Shown here: one piece after another, positions 1-5,608 of the stretch
Numbering within the stretch: position 1 is the first letter of the stretch
Layout: every line of letters starts with the position of its first letter
Origin: an uncultured Collinsella sp.
GTDB taxonomy: Bacteria > Actinomycetota > Coriobacteriia > Coriobacteriales > Coriobacteriaceae
DNA: 8,499 nt
Reading direction: 5' to 3'
NCBI GenBank assembly: GCA_902474645.1
Contig: CABRWN010000089.1
Span: 1 to 8,499, forward strand
The notes under the pieces: model-generated
The model's database searches: none
What the model saw: only the letters and a program-made list of their open reading frames with translations
What the model was told of the DNA's origin: nothing
Program-made: the position numbers and the translations under genes

Positions 1-26
1 TTTATCCTGTAGCCGACGCTCGTTAG

Positions 27-61
27 TTGAGCTATACTTCATAATTATGTACATAATTATG
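27..61 (+). promoter_or_regulatory. Promoter and palindromic operator of the toxin-antitoxin operon
   Basis: Bases 40-61 are a perfect 22-bp palindrome made of two copies of CATAATTATG separated by TA; each 10-mer is itself a palindrome. It lies 13 bases before the antitoxin ATG. Two promoter readings fit: TATACT at 33-38 as a -10 with a poor -35, or TTGAGC (27-32) with CATAAT (52-57) at a long 19-bp spacing. In either reading the palindrome covers promoter or start-site DNA. Phd/YefM antitoxins classically bind such repeats to repress their own operon, so this is the likely operator. The palindrome is certain; the exact promoter is not. Confidence 0.7.
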
Positions 62-62
62 A

Positions 63-68
63 TTGGAG
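63..68 (+). promoter_or_regulatory. Ribosome binding site that fixes the antitoxin start
   Basis: TTGGAG precedes the ATG at 75, with 6 bases between GGAG and the start. A TTG at 63 is in frame and would add four residues, but that TTG is part of the Shine-Dalgarno itself. The ATG at 75 is therefore the better start. Confidence 0.7.
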
Positions 69-74
69 TTGAAC

Positions 75-344
75 ATGCCCGTTTGCGTTCCAATTAAAGA
101 TATGCGGGACACCGCGAAATTCTCGGAGCTTGTTGAAACTACTACTGGTCCAGTGACTGTTACAAAAAACGGCTATAGCAAATTTGTTGTACTTCGATCT
201 GAGGACTACGACCTCATGGTCCAGGAACAGGCTAAGGCTCGTCTGATGGCTCGTATAGCTGTGGCCGAGCGGGAGCGTGCTGCTGGCACGGCGCGTGATG
301 CCTTTGAGGCTCTCGATGACCTTGAGGCAAAATATGGCCTATAA
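75..344 (+). CDS. Type II antitoxin, Phd/YefM family
   Basis: This 89-residue protein should neutralise the toxin encoded immediately downstream and repress the operon. Residues 6-48 match the Phd/YefM N-terminal DNA-binding and dimerisation fold: a short strand and helix (PIKDMRDTAKFSELV), then the 'PVTVTKNGYSKFVVL' strand pair and 'SEDYDLM'. Residues 49-89 are a charged Lys/Arg/Glu/Asp-rich helix of the kind that wraps around the toxin. Length is normal for the family. The ATG at 75 is chosen because GGAG sits 6 bases upstream. The stop overlaps the toxin start by 11 bases, so the two are translationally coupled. Codons are A/T-ending far more often than in the genes to the right, which suggests acquisition by transfer. 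The family call is secure; the exact subtype is not. Confidence 0.88.
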   Translation: MPVCVPIKDMRDTAKFSELVETTTGPVTVTKNGYSKFVVLRSEDYDLMVQEQAKARLMARIAVAERERAAGTARDAFEALDDLEAKYGL

Positions 345-669
345 CGTCAAGATTCTGCCTTCAGCTGAACAAGAAGTTGACGATATCGTTGATTATCTAT
401 TGGGGCATGGTATTTTTACTGCCCGGCACTTTCTTGATAAATACCGTAGCCAGCTCCAGCTTCTTCAAAGTGGTGTAGTTGACTACGGCTTATCGAAGTT
501 GCCCGAGCTTGCAGTGCTTGGTTACCATGCTTGCCTCGTTAATTCTTATGTAATGCTTTATTACTACGATAACGAGGACGTTGTGATTGCCCATGTTTTT
601 CACCAAAGCCAAGATTATGCCGCATTGGTGATATCTAGAAATCGATTCGAGTTGCTGGATGATGATTAG
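334..669 (+). CDS. Type II toxin, RelE/ParE family
   Basis: A 111-residue toxin candidate. It has the small RelE/ParE layout: an N-terminal strand (YNVKILPSAEQEVDDIVDYL, residues 3-22), two helices with a dimerising or antitoxin-facing surface (about 13-46), then strands carrying 'YHACLVNSYVMLYYYD' (64-79) and the terminal 'VIAHVFHQSQDY' (84-95). The last motif resembles the C-terminal H-Q-x-Q-D-Y seen in many RelE/ParE proteins. Family members are either ribosome-dependent mRNA endonucleases or gyrase poisons, and the sequence alone does not decide which. The start is the ATG at 334, inside the last codons of the antitoxin, with GAGG at 324-327. An upstream in-frame ATG at 277 lies deep in the antitoxin and is unlikely. 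The gene ends inside the left arm of a terminator hairpin. Base composition is low in G+C, roughly 33-48% in 60-base samples. Confidence 0.85.
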   Translation: MAYNVKILPSAEQEVDDIVDYLLGHGIFTARHFLDKYRSQLQLLQSGVVDYGLSKLPELAVLGYHACLVNSYVMLYYYDNEDVVIAHVFHQSQDYAALVISRNRFELLDDD

Positions 670-713
670 TAAGAACCGCCCGGAAGCACGATGCCTTCCG
701 GGCGGTTCTTACT
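668..713. terminator. Shared bidirectional terminator between toxin and merR
   Basis: A perfect 19-bp stem pairs 668-686 (AGTAAGAACCGCCCGGAAG) with 695-713, across an 8-base loop. The core is GC-rich and its outer part reads TTCTTACTTT on the + strand and TTCTTACT on the - strand, so each strand has a U-rich tail. The left arm contains the last two bases of the toxin TAG, and the right arm contains the merR stop (709-711). One hairpin therefore ends both convergent operons. Confidence 0.82.
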
Positions 714-1557
714 TTGCTGGGGCAACGGGCACCGTGATCTGCGTCACGTAGGTCGCGGGGTCATCGCTGATGATGTCGTCGATGAGGGCAATCTCGCGTG
801 AGGGGCCAGCGGGGGACAGCCCGTGTTCGCGCATATAGCCGAGCAGCTGCTTATAGCGCGGGTCTGCTTGCCCGTGCGTGCCGCGAAAGCTTATGGTCAG
901 GCAGCGCGCGGCAGGCCGCGTCTCGGCGTTCCCCAAGTACTCATCGGTGTCATCGAGCAGTAGAAAAACCTCGTCGTAGCCATCAAAGTCGCCGGCGGCC
1001 AGACGCTCGGCGCTAATCCCGACGCCCAAGTTGCCCAGAAAGACAAAGGTCTCGTGTTGCCCCTTCTGCAATTGGCGAATCTGCCACTCCAGCGCATAGG
1101 CGTCGGTAGGGTTGACGCGTTCGCGCAACACGGCGCAGCGAAGCTCGGGGGCATCGATTGTGCAAATGCTATCGAGCTCGGTGTTCAAGGCATCGTGCAG
1201 CAGGGCAAGCCGGTTATCGATCTTGCACGACACGCGCTCCAGCTCGCGGCGCTTGCGCTCGATGAGCTCCTGCTGCTGAGCCAGCTGCCGCTGCATGAGG
1301 TCCACATCGCGCGTGGTCACAAACTCACGGATTTGCGCTAGTGGCAAGTCGAGAACACGCAGGTGGCTGATGGTATTGAGGGTGGAGAGCTGCCGCGATC
1401 CGTAGTAGCGGTACCCACTTGCCGGATCGATGTGCGCCGGGTCCAGCAAGCCCATCTGCTCGTAATGACGTAGCGTCCCCACGCTCAGGTTAAACAGGCG
1501 CGCCACCTCGCCAATGCGGAGCAGGCCCTCGGTATGTTCGGTTGGCGAGTCGGCCAT
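709..1557 (-). CDS. MerR-family transcription regulator with GyrI-like effector domain
   Basis: A 282-residue regulator of the BmrR/TipAL type. Residues 12-80 are the MerR winged helix-turn-helix: 'LLRIGEVARLFNLSVGTLRHYEQMGLL', then 'SGYRYY' (48-52) and 'LRVLDLPLAQIREF'. Residues 84-126 form a long charged helix, the usual dimerisation coiled coil. Residues 133-279 look like a GyrI-like/SOUL-type effector-binding domain with 'DGYDEVFLLLDD' and a terminal 'YVTQITVPV' strand. No clustered metal-binding cysteines are seen, which favours an organic drug ligand over a metal. The ATG at 1557 has AAAGGAG seven bases upstream. The gene lies 57 bases after the MATE gene on the same strand, so exporter and sensor probably form one operon. 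A MerR-type promoter precedes the MATE gene and is the likely target. The regulator call is secure; the ligand is unknown. Confidence 0.9.
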   Translation of the reverse strand: MADSPTEHTEGLLRIGEVARLFNLSVGTLRHYEQMGLLDPAHIDPASGYRYYGSRQLSTLNTISHLRVLDLPLAQIREFVTTRDVDLMQRQLAQQQELIERKRRELERVSCKIDNRLALLHDALNTELDSICTIDAPELRCAVLRERVNPTDAYALEWQIRQLQKGQHETFVFLGNLGVGISAERLAAGDFDGYDEVFLLLDDTDEYLGNAETRPAARCLTISFRGTHGQADPRYKQLLGYMREHGLSPAGPSREIALIDDIISDDPATYVTQITVPVAPAK

Positions 1558-1613
1558 GGGACCGCTCCTTTCGGTAAAAAGCAGGGGAGGGGCGCCAGGC
1601 TCGCGTCGCCCCG

Positions 1614-2960
1614 CTACGCCATCAACTTGTCAAAAGCCCCGCGCCGGTTGAGCACGGTAAACGCAACAACACAGATGACTGCCGACAGAATCGATCCGCA
1701 CGGCGAGGCGATGCCCATGGGAAACAGCGTGTCGGAATAGGCGTTCGACAGCAGCCACGCGCCCGGCACGCGAATGAGCGCCACGGCCAGCACATTGTGC
1801 GCAAAGCCGATGTAGCTCTTGCCGTACGCAGCGAAAAAGCCGCTAAAGCAAATGTGGATGCCGGCAAAGATTGCATCGAAAATGTAGCTGCGCATATAGC
1901 CGGTACCGGCCGCGACCACCGCGGCGTCCTTGGCAAAAAAGCCAATAAACGCCGGAGCCACCAGCCACATCAGCACCGTGATCAGGCAGCCGTACACCAC
2001 CGAGATGGTCATGGCGTCTTTGAGCACCTGACGTGCGCGGTCGCCCTTGCCCGCGCCGGCGTTTTGCGCCGTGAGTGCGCTGACGGTGGCACCCATGGAA
2101 CTCGGCACAATGAACAAAAAGCTGATCATCTTCTCAACCAGGCCCACGGCGGCGGCGTCGACCAGGCCGCGATGGTTGGCGATGACGGTGATAAACATAA
2201 ACGCCACCTGGATGCAGCCGTCCTGCACGGCCACGGGCACGCCGATCTTAAGAATGCTGCCGAGTACCTCGGGCTGGGGGCGCAGGTCGCTGCGCTTAAC
2301 GTGGATATTCGTTCGGCGGCTCTTGAGCCACACGAGCGCGAGGGCAACGCTGGCCGTCTGGGCGGTCACCGTGCCGAGTGCCGCGCCCACGGGGCCGAGC
2401 CCCATGTGCCCGATAAACAGAAAGTCGAGCGCGATGTTGATGATGCATGCCACGCCGATCACGTACATAGGCGAGCGGGAATCGCCCAGCCCGCGAAAGA
2501 TGGCCGAGAGAATGTTGTACGCGGCGATAAAGGGAATGCCGATAAAGCAGATACGCAGGTAGGCGGCAGTGCCTTCGACTGCCTCGGCCGGCGTGCCAAT
2601 GAGTGCCACGATCTGCGGGCAAAGCGCGAGCAGGACAGCGGCCAGCACCACCGAGACACCCATAAAGAGCGTGATGGTGTTGCCGATGGCGGTTTCGGCG
2701 CGGTCGAAGCGGCGCGAGCCCACGGCGTGGCCGACGATGACCGTCGTTCCCATGGCCAGACCCACGAGCGTCACGGTAATGATATAGAGCGTCTGCGCGC
2801 CATTGCCCACGGCGGTGATGCCGGCGGCGCCGCTAAACTGCCCCATCATGTACAGGTCGGCCATGCCGTAGAGCATCTGCAAAAAGTACGAGAGCATATA
2901 AGGCAGGGCAAAGACCGCGATGGTCTTGAGGACATTGCCGCGTGTGAGGTCGTGTTCCAT
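1614..2960 (-). CDS. MATE-family multidrug efflux transporter
   Basis: A 448-residue membrane protein of normal MATE length with about 12 hydrophobic segments in two repeats. Family landmarks are the N-terminal 'DLTRGNVLKTIAVFALP' (4-20), 'FRGLGDSRSPM' (155-165), 'NIALDFLFIGHMGLGPVGAA' (175-194) and 'SALTAQNAGAGKGDRAR' (294-310). These exporters sit in the inner membrane and expel cationic drugs in exchange for Na+ or H+. The pattern is closest to the DinF/MepA-like bacterial branch, by recall. The ATG at 2960 is chosen because homologues begin just before 'DLTxG'. The reading frame stays open upstream to about 3215, but that part crosses the promoter and a palindromic repeat and is not protein-like. 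No good Shine-Dalgarno precedes the ATG. The merR gene follows in the same direction and probably controls it through the operator at 3001-3031. Confidence 0.92.
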   Translation of the reverse strand: MEHDLTRGNVLKTIAVFALPYMLSYFLQMLYGMADLYMMGQFSGAAGITAVGNGAQTLYIITVTLVGLAMGTTVIVGHAVGSRRFDRAETAIGNTITLFMGVSVVLAAVLLALCPQIVALIGTPAEAVEGTAAYLRICFIGIPFIAAYNILSAIFRGLGDSRSPMYVIGVACIINIALDFLFIGHMGLGPVGAALGTVTAQTASVALALVWLKSRRTNIHVKRSDLRPQPEVLGSILKIGVPVAVQDGCIQVAFMFITVIANHRGLVDAAAVGLVEKMISFLFIVPSSMGATVSALTAQNAGAGKGDRARQVLKDAMTISVVYGCLITVLMWLVAPAFIGFFAKDAAVVAAGTGYMRSYIFDAIFAGIHICFSGFFAAYGKSYIGFAHNVLAVALIRVPGAWLLSNAYSDTLFPMGIASPCGSILSAVICVVAFTVLNRRGAFDKLMA

Positions 2961-3000
2961 GGGCGGGGCTTTCTGGCTGGGTCTGTTTACGTACCAGTGT

Positions 3001-3031
3001 AGTGAAAACCCTACAACGATTGTAGAGTCAA
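3001..3031 (-). promoter_or_regulatory. MerR-type promoter/operator of the MATE-merR operon
   Basis: On the - strand a -35 box TTGACT (3026-3031) and a -10-like TTCACT (3001-3006) are separated by 19 bp. The spacer contains the dyad CTACAA-TCG-TTGTAG (3011-3025), which extends to 3008-3028 with one mismatched pair. An over-long 19-20 bp spacer with a centred dyad is the hallmark of promoters that MerR proteins untwist to activate. Transcription would start near 2994, giving a leader of about 34 bases. The other hexamer candidates are worse in spacing. The site is exactly where a BmrR-like regulator encoded in the same operon would act. Confidence 0.83.
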
Positions 3032-3111
3032 GGTTTGTGTCGGCAGCGGGGCGAAAAATAGTCACGCTCCAAGCACGATGCTTTGGCCCTCTGTGCCCCT
3101 CACCCCGCCTC
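3032..3111. other. Gene-free stretch with one small hairpin
   Basis: The whole gap 2961-3277 carries no gene. Apart from the MATE promoter and the 62-bp palindrome, it holds a small stem-loop at 3069-3086 (CCAAGCA-CGA-TGCTTTGG, one bulged T) and otherwise nothing I recognise. No convincing promoter for the + strand gene at 3278 is visible; it may lie between 3177 and 3260. Confidence 0.4.
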
Positions 3112-3176
3112 AAACCATCACAACATTCGACGTTTTTCGCCAAAAACGGGAAAAGCATCGAATGTTGTGATGGTTT
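3112..3176. repeat. Palindromic intergenic element, copy 1
   Basis: A perfect 19-bp inverted repeat pairs 3112-3130 (AAACCATCACAACATTCGA) with 3158-3176. It encloses an inner hairpin CGTTTTT-CGCC-AAAAACG (3131-3148) and a 9-base asymmetric stretch. The core 3113-3174 recurs at 4355-4416 with 61 of 62 bases identical (A at 3154, G in the other copy), and the flanks diverge at once on both sides. Copy 1 is followed by T's (3174-3178), so it could also terminate + strand transcripts. It looks like a dispersed REP/MITE-like unit that can extrude as a cruciform. Confidence 0.85.
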
Positions 3177-3277
3177 TTCTGCCACTCGACCGGGTGGAAT
3201 CGCTTTCTTGCGCACGAAGGTGTGCGGACCCGTGAGCAGGGGAATAAGGTTGGTTATCCGATTCCATTGGAGGGCTC

Positions 3278-4315
3278 ATGGACCTGCCGATCGTCCTGTC
3301 CCATAAGACTGCCTGGCTGTACCACAACGTGGCGCGCCCGTCCGAGCCGCTCTCGCGAGCAAGCAGCCTATACGATGAGGACTCGCTTGCCAACGAGGCG
3401 GAGCCGACCGCGGGCCTGCCCAAATTGGGACTCGATGCCAAGGGGCTGAGGGCTTCAACGGCAGTTGGAATCGTTGCCGACTATCTGGTCTCGCTCGGTA
3501 TTCCGCGAGAAGAGCTCGATCATATCGACACGCTCGTCAACTTCGATTTTGAGCGCTCGACGCCGGCTGGATTTAGGTGTCACGTGTTTGGGGCGCCGGT
3601 ACCTCCAGGCCATCTTATCGAGGTGGCAGAGGGCCTTCTAGTGGTTGATGAGGTCATGTGCTTTGTCCAAGCGGGTTCGTGGATGAGCGAGCCCGAGCAG
3701 CTGGAATATGGGTATGAAATCTGCGCCCGATACCATTTGAATCATCTGTCGACAGGCGATTATATCGAAATGCAGCAGAGGTACACCGTTGCCGACTTGA
3801 TTGCTTATTGCAATGAGAACCGATCTCGCCAGGGGGCTATACGCGCGGCCGCCGCGCTCAAGCGTGTGCACGATGGCGCGCGGTCGCCCATGGAGACGGC
3901 CACCGCAATCATGGTCGTAGCAAAACGTTCCCAGGGAGGGCTGGGATACGCCAAGATCGAGCTCAACTATCGGGTCGATGTTCCCAACGAGTTCAAGTAT
4001 CTCGCAAAGGCCGGGTATTTCGAGATTGATGTATATGCGCCTGCAAGCGGTACGGGGATTGAATACAACGGCTCGGACCATCTTGATAAACAGCGCAGCG
4101 CGTTGGACGCGGAGCGTATGACCGTGCTGAGCGCGCTGGGCTTTAGGATGATCGTCCTCACCGGGACTCAGTTTGCCCATCAGTTGCAATTGCATCGGGC
4201 GATGAACGCCATCGCGCTCGCTATGGGTATCAAGTGCGACCGAAGCGAGGCGTTTCAGAAACGTCAGAACGACCTGCGAGAATTCGTGATTCGGCACTGG
4301 GACGGCGGCCTTTAG
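3278..4315 (+). CDS. DUF559/AbiEi-like protein with Vsr-type nuclease-fold C-terminus
   Basis: A 345-residue soluble protein with no signal peptide or membrane segment. The N-terminal two-thirds (about 1-200) resemble the winged-helix plus spacer part of AbiEi/DUF559 proteins of Actinobacteria: 'LSHKTAWLYHNV' (7-18), 'HVFGAPVP' (102-109), 'LLVVDEVMCFVQAG' (120-133). The C-terminal third has a PD-(D/E)XK, Vsr-like pattern: E206 in 'SPMET', D251 in 'YFEIDVY', E262 with N264 in 'GIEYNGSDH', then a helix and 'LSALGFRMIVLT' (285-295). The putative catalytic residues are present, so nuclease activity is possible. The real role is unknown; relatives are annotated as DNA-binding antitoxin-like or endonuclease-domain proteins. 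The ATG at 3278 follows GGAGGG at 3269-3274, a rather close spacing. The gene stands alone, bracketed by two copies of a 62-bp palindrome. No partner toxin is seen. Confidence 0.68.
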   Translation: MDLPIVLSHKTAWLYHNVARPSEPLSRASSLYDEDSLANEAEPTAGLPKLGLDAKGLRASTAVGIVADYLVSLGIPREELDHIDTLVNFDFERSTPAGFRCHVFGAPVPPGHLIEVAEGLLVVDEVMCFVQAGSWMSEPEQLEYGYEICARYHLNHLSTGDYIEMQQRYTVADLIAYCNENRSRQGAIRAAAALKRVHDGARSPMETATAIMVVAKRSQGGLGYAKIELNYRVDVPNEFKYLAKAGYFEIDVYAPASGTGIEYNGSDHLDKQRSALDAERMTVLSALGFRMIVLTGTQFAHQLQLHRAMNAIALAMGIKCDRSEAFQKRQNDLREFVIRHWDGGL

Positions 4316-4354
4316 GGGCGTTTTGGCCCTTCTACGGGGTGCCGTGGGCAGGCT

Positions 4355-4416
4355 AACCATCACAACATTCGACGTTTTTCGCCAAAAACGGGAAAGGCAT
4401 CGAATGTTGTGATGGT
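4355..4416. repeat. Palindromic intergenic element, copy 2
   Basis: This second copy of the element at 3113-3174 has the same orientation and a single base difference (G at 4396). The perfect stem here is 17 bp (4356-4372 with 4400-4416) around the same inner CGTTTTT/AAAAACG hairpin. It starts 40 bases after the stop of the DUF559-like gene. Unlike copy 1 it has no T-run at its right edge, so a terminator role for the + strand gene is doubtful. Confidence 0.85.
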
Positions 4417-4478
4417 CTGTGCTGAGGATGGGCTTGGGAAGCCGGTCTTGCTCGAAGCGACCTGTCCTGTCGTACGGG

Positions 4479-4508
4479 TGTCGGCATGATTCTCTCGTGG
4501 GGTATTAT
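4479..4508 (+). promoter_or_regulatory. moaA: Possible moaA promoter
   Basis: TATTAT at 4503-4508 is a good -10 (5 of 6 bases) about 40 bases before the moaA GTG. Only a poor -35 (TGTCGG, 4479-4484) lies at a suitable distance. The rest of 4417-4548 shows no riboswitch or operator that I recognise, and the leader would be only about 35 bases, too short for a Moco-type riboswitch. Confidence 0.35.
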
Positions 4509-4536
4509 GTTTTCCGAAGAATAAAACGCCGCGTGA

Positions 4537-4544
4537 GGGGAGGG
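4537..4544 (+). promoter_or_regulatory. moaA: Ribosome binding site that fixes the GTG start of moaA
   Basis: GGGGAGGG ends four bases before the GTG at 4549. No in-frame ATG lies between this site and the conserved N-terminus of MoaA, so the GTG is the start. Confidence 0.75.
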
Positions 4545-4548
4545 CTGC

Positions 4549-5604
4549 GTGGACGGGCACGTGCAACATGACGGCTTTGGCCGCGATATCAACTACCTGC
4601 GCATTGCCGTTACCGACAAGTGCAATTTCCGCTGCATCTATTGCATGCCGGCCGATGGCGTGGCGCCCCGTGCACACGACGAGCTACTCAGCGCCGAGGA
4701 AATCGCCCGCTTTGTGCGCTTGGTGGCGGGGGAGGGCATTCGCCGCGTGCGCCTGACGGGTGGCGAGCCGCTGGTCAGCCGCCGTATCATTCCGCTTATT
4801 CGTGACATCCGCGCGATCCCGCAGATCGAGGACATCTCGCTCACCACCAATGGCGCCCTGCTGCCCAAGCTGGCACCGCAGCTCAAAGATGCCGGGCTTA
4901 ACCGCGTCAACATTTCGCTCGACACACTCGACCCTACGCTGTTTGGAAAGATCACGCGTCTGGGCCGGCTCGAGCAGACCATGGCTGGCATCGACGCGGC
5001 GCTGGCTTGGGGCTTTGAGCCCGTTAAGGTCAACTGCGTTGTTGTGCGCCGGCTCAACCAGGATGTGGCAGCCCTCGCGCGGCTCACGCTCGACCGTCCC
5101 ATCCACCTGCGATTTATCGAATATATGCCCATCGGCGACGAGCACACGAGCTCGCATTGCGCTGTGGACCCGCATGCGCCCGCGCTCAATCCCGAGCTGT
5201 GGGACGCGAGCGATACCGTGCCGAGCGACGAGCTGCGGGCGCGCATCAATGCCGGGGCCACCGCGGTGGGACTGGGCGAGCTCGAGCCGCTCGACATCAA
5301 CGACGCTCCTGCCGGCGCGGGCCCTGCGCGCTATTGGCACTTTCCGGGCGCGGCGGGAACGGTCGGCTTCATTAGCGCCATGTCCAACCATTTTTGTGCG
5401 AATTGCAACCGTCTGCGCCTGACGGCCGATGGCAACGTGCGTCCGTGCCTGTTCAGCGATGCCGAGTATTCGGTGCGTGAGGCGCTGCGCCGTGGTGATG
5501 ATATGCAGGTACTTTCGATTTGGCGCGATGCCGTGGCCCACAAACCGCAGGAACACGCGATAATTGAGGGCACGCAACGATTTATGTCCCAAATCGGAGG
5601 ATGA
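4549..5604 (+). CDS. moaA: GTP 3',8-cyclase MoaA (radical SAM)
   Basis: A 351-residue radical SAM enzyme for the first step of molybdenum cofactor synthesis: it rearranges GTP to 3',8-cyclo-7,8-dihydro-GTP, which MoaC converts to cPMP. The N-terminal [4Fe-4S] cluster that cleaves SAM is ligated by C25, C29 and C32 in 'TDKCNFRCIYC'. 'TGGEP' (70-74) is the SAM-binding motif. The substrate-binding C-terminal cluster uses C283, C286 and C300 in 'FCANCNRLRL...RPCLF', with the GTP-contacting arginines nearby. The protein ends in Gly-Gly, the C-terminal tail known to be needed for activity. Length is slightly above the usual ~330, with the extra residues around 195-270. The start is GTG, supported by GGGGAGGG. 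The gene is followed after 4 bases by the moaC-mobB fusion, so the two consecutive reaction steps are co-expressed. Confidence 0.96.
   Translation: MDGHVQHDGFGRDINYLRIAVTDKCNFRCIYCMPADGVAPRAHDELLSAEEIARFVRLVAGEGIRRVRLTGGEPLVSRRIIPLIRDIRAIPQIEDISLTTNGALLPKLAPQLKDAGLNRVNISLDTLDPTLFGKITRLGRLEQTMAGIDAALAWGFEPVKVNCVVVRRLNQDVAALARLTLDRPIHLRFIEYMPIGDEHTSSHCAVDPHAPALNPELWDASDTVPSDELRARINAGATAVGLGELEPLDINDAPAGAGPARYWHFPGAAGTVGFISAMSNHFCANCNRLRLTADGNVRPCLFSDAEYSVREALRRGDDMQVLSIWRDAVAHKPQEHAIIEGTQRFMSQIGG
5596..5600 (+). promoter_or_regulatory. moaC: moaC ribosome binding site inside the last codons of moaA
   Basis: GGAGG at 5596-5600 is formed by the two GGA codons for the C-terminal Gly-Gly of MoaA. 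It lies eight bases before the ATG at 5609. An in-frame ATG at 5564 lies inside moaA and lacks such a site, which makes 5609 the better start. Confidence 0.75.
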
Positions 5605-5608
5605 TCAT

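Noticed and set aside
277..333. Longer toxin reading frame starting at ATG 277
   Set aside because: The extra 19 residues lie inside the antitoxin gene and do not resemble the RelE/ParE N-terminus. ATG 334 has GAGG at proper distance and begins the family fold.
1589..1612. GGGGCG/CGCCCC hairpin between MATE and merR, with a T5 run further on the - strand
   Set aside because: The stem is only 6 bp and the T-run is 8 bases away from it, so it is not a convincing terminator; the two genes probably remain one operon.
1797..3002. 401-codon open frame on the + strand opposite the MATE gene
   Set aside because: His/Asp/Ala-rich translation with no domain; it is the antisense shadow of a well-supported GC-rich gene.
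2961..3215. N-terminal extension of the MATE frame
   Set aside because: It runs through the MerR-type promoter and half of the 62-bp palindrome; MATE homology begins at the ATG at 2960.
4316..4331. Short GGGC/GCCC hairpin after the DUF559-like gene
   Set aside because: A four-pair stem with no real T-run is too weak to call a terminator.
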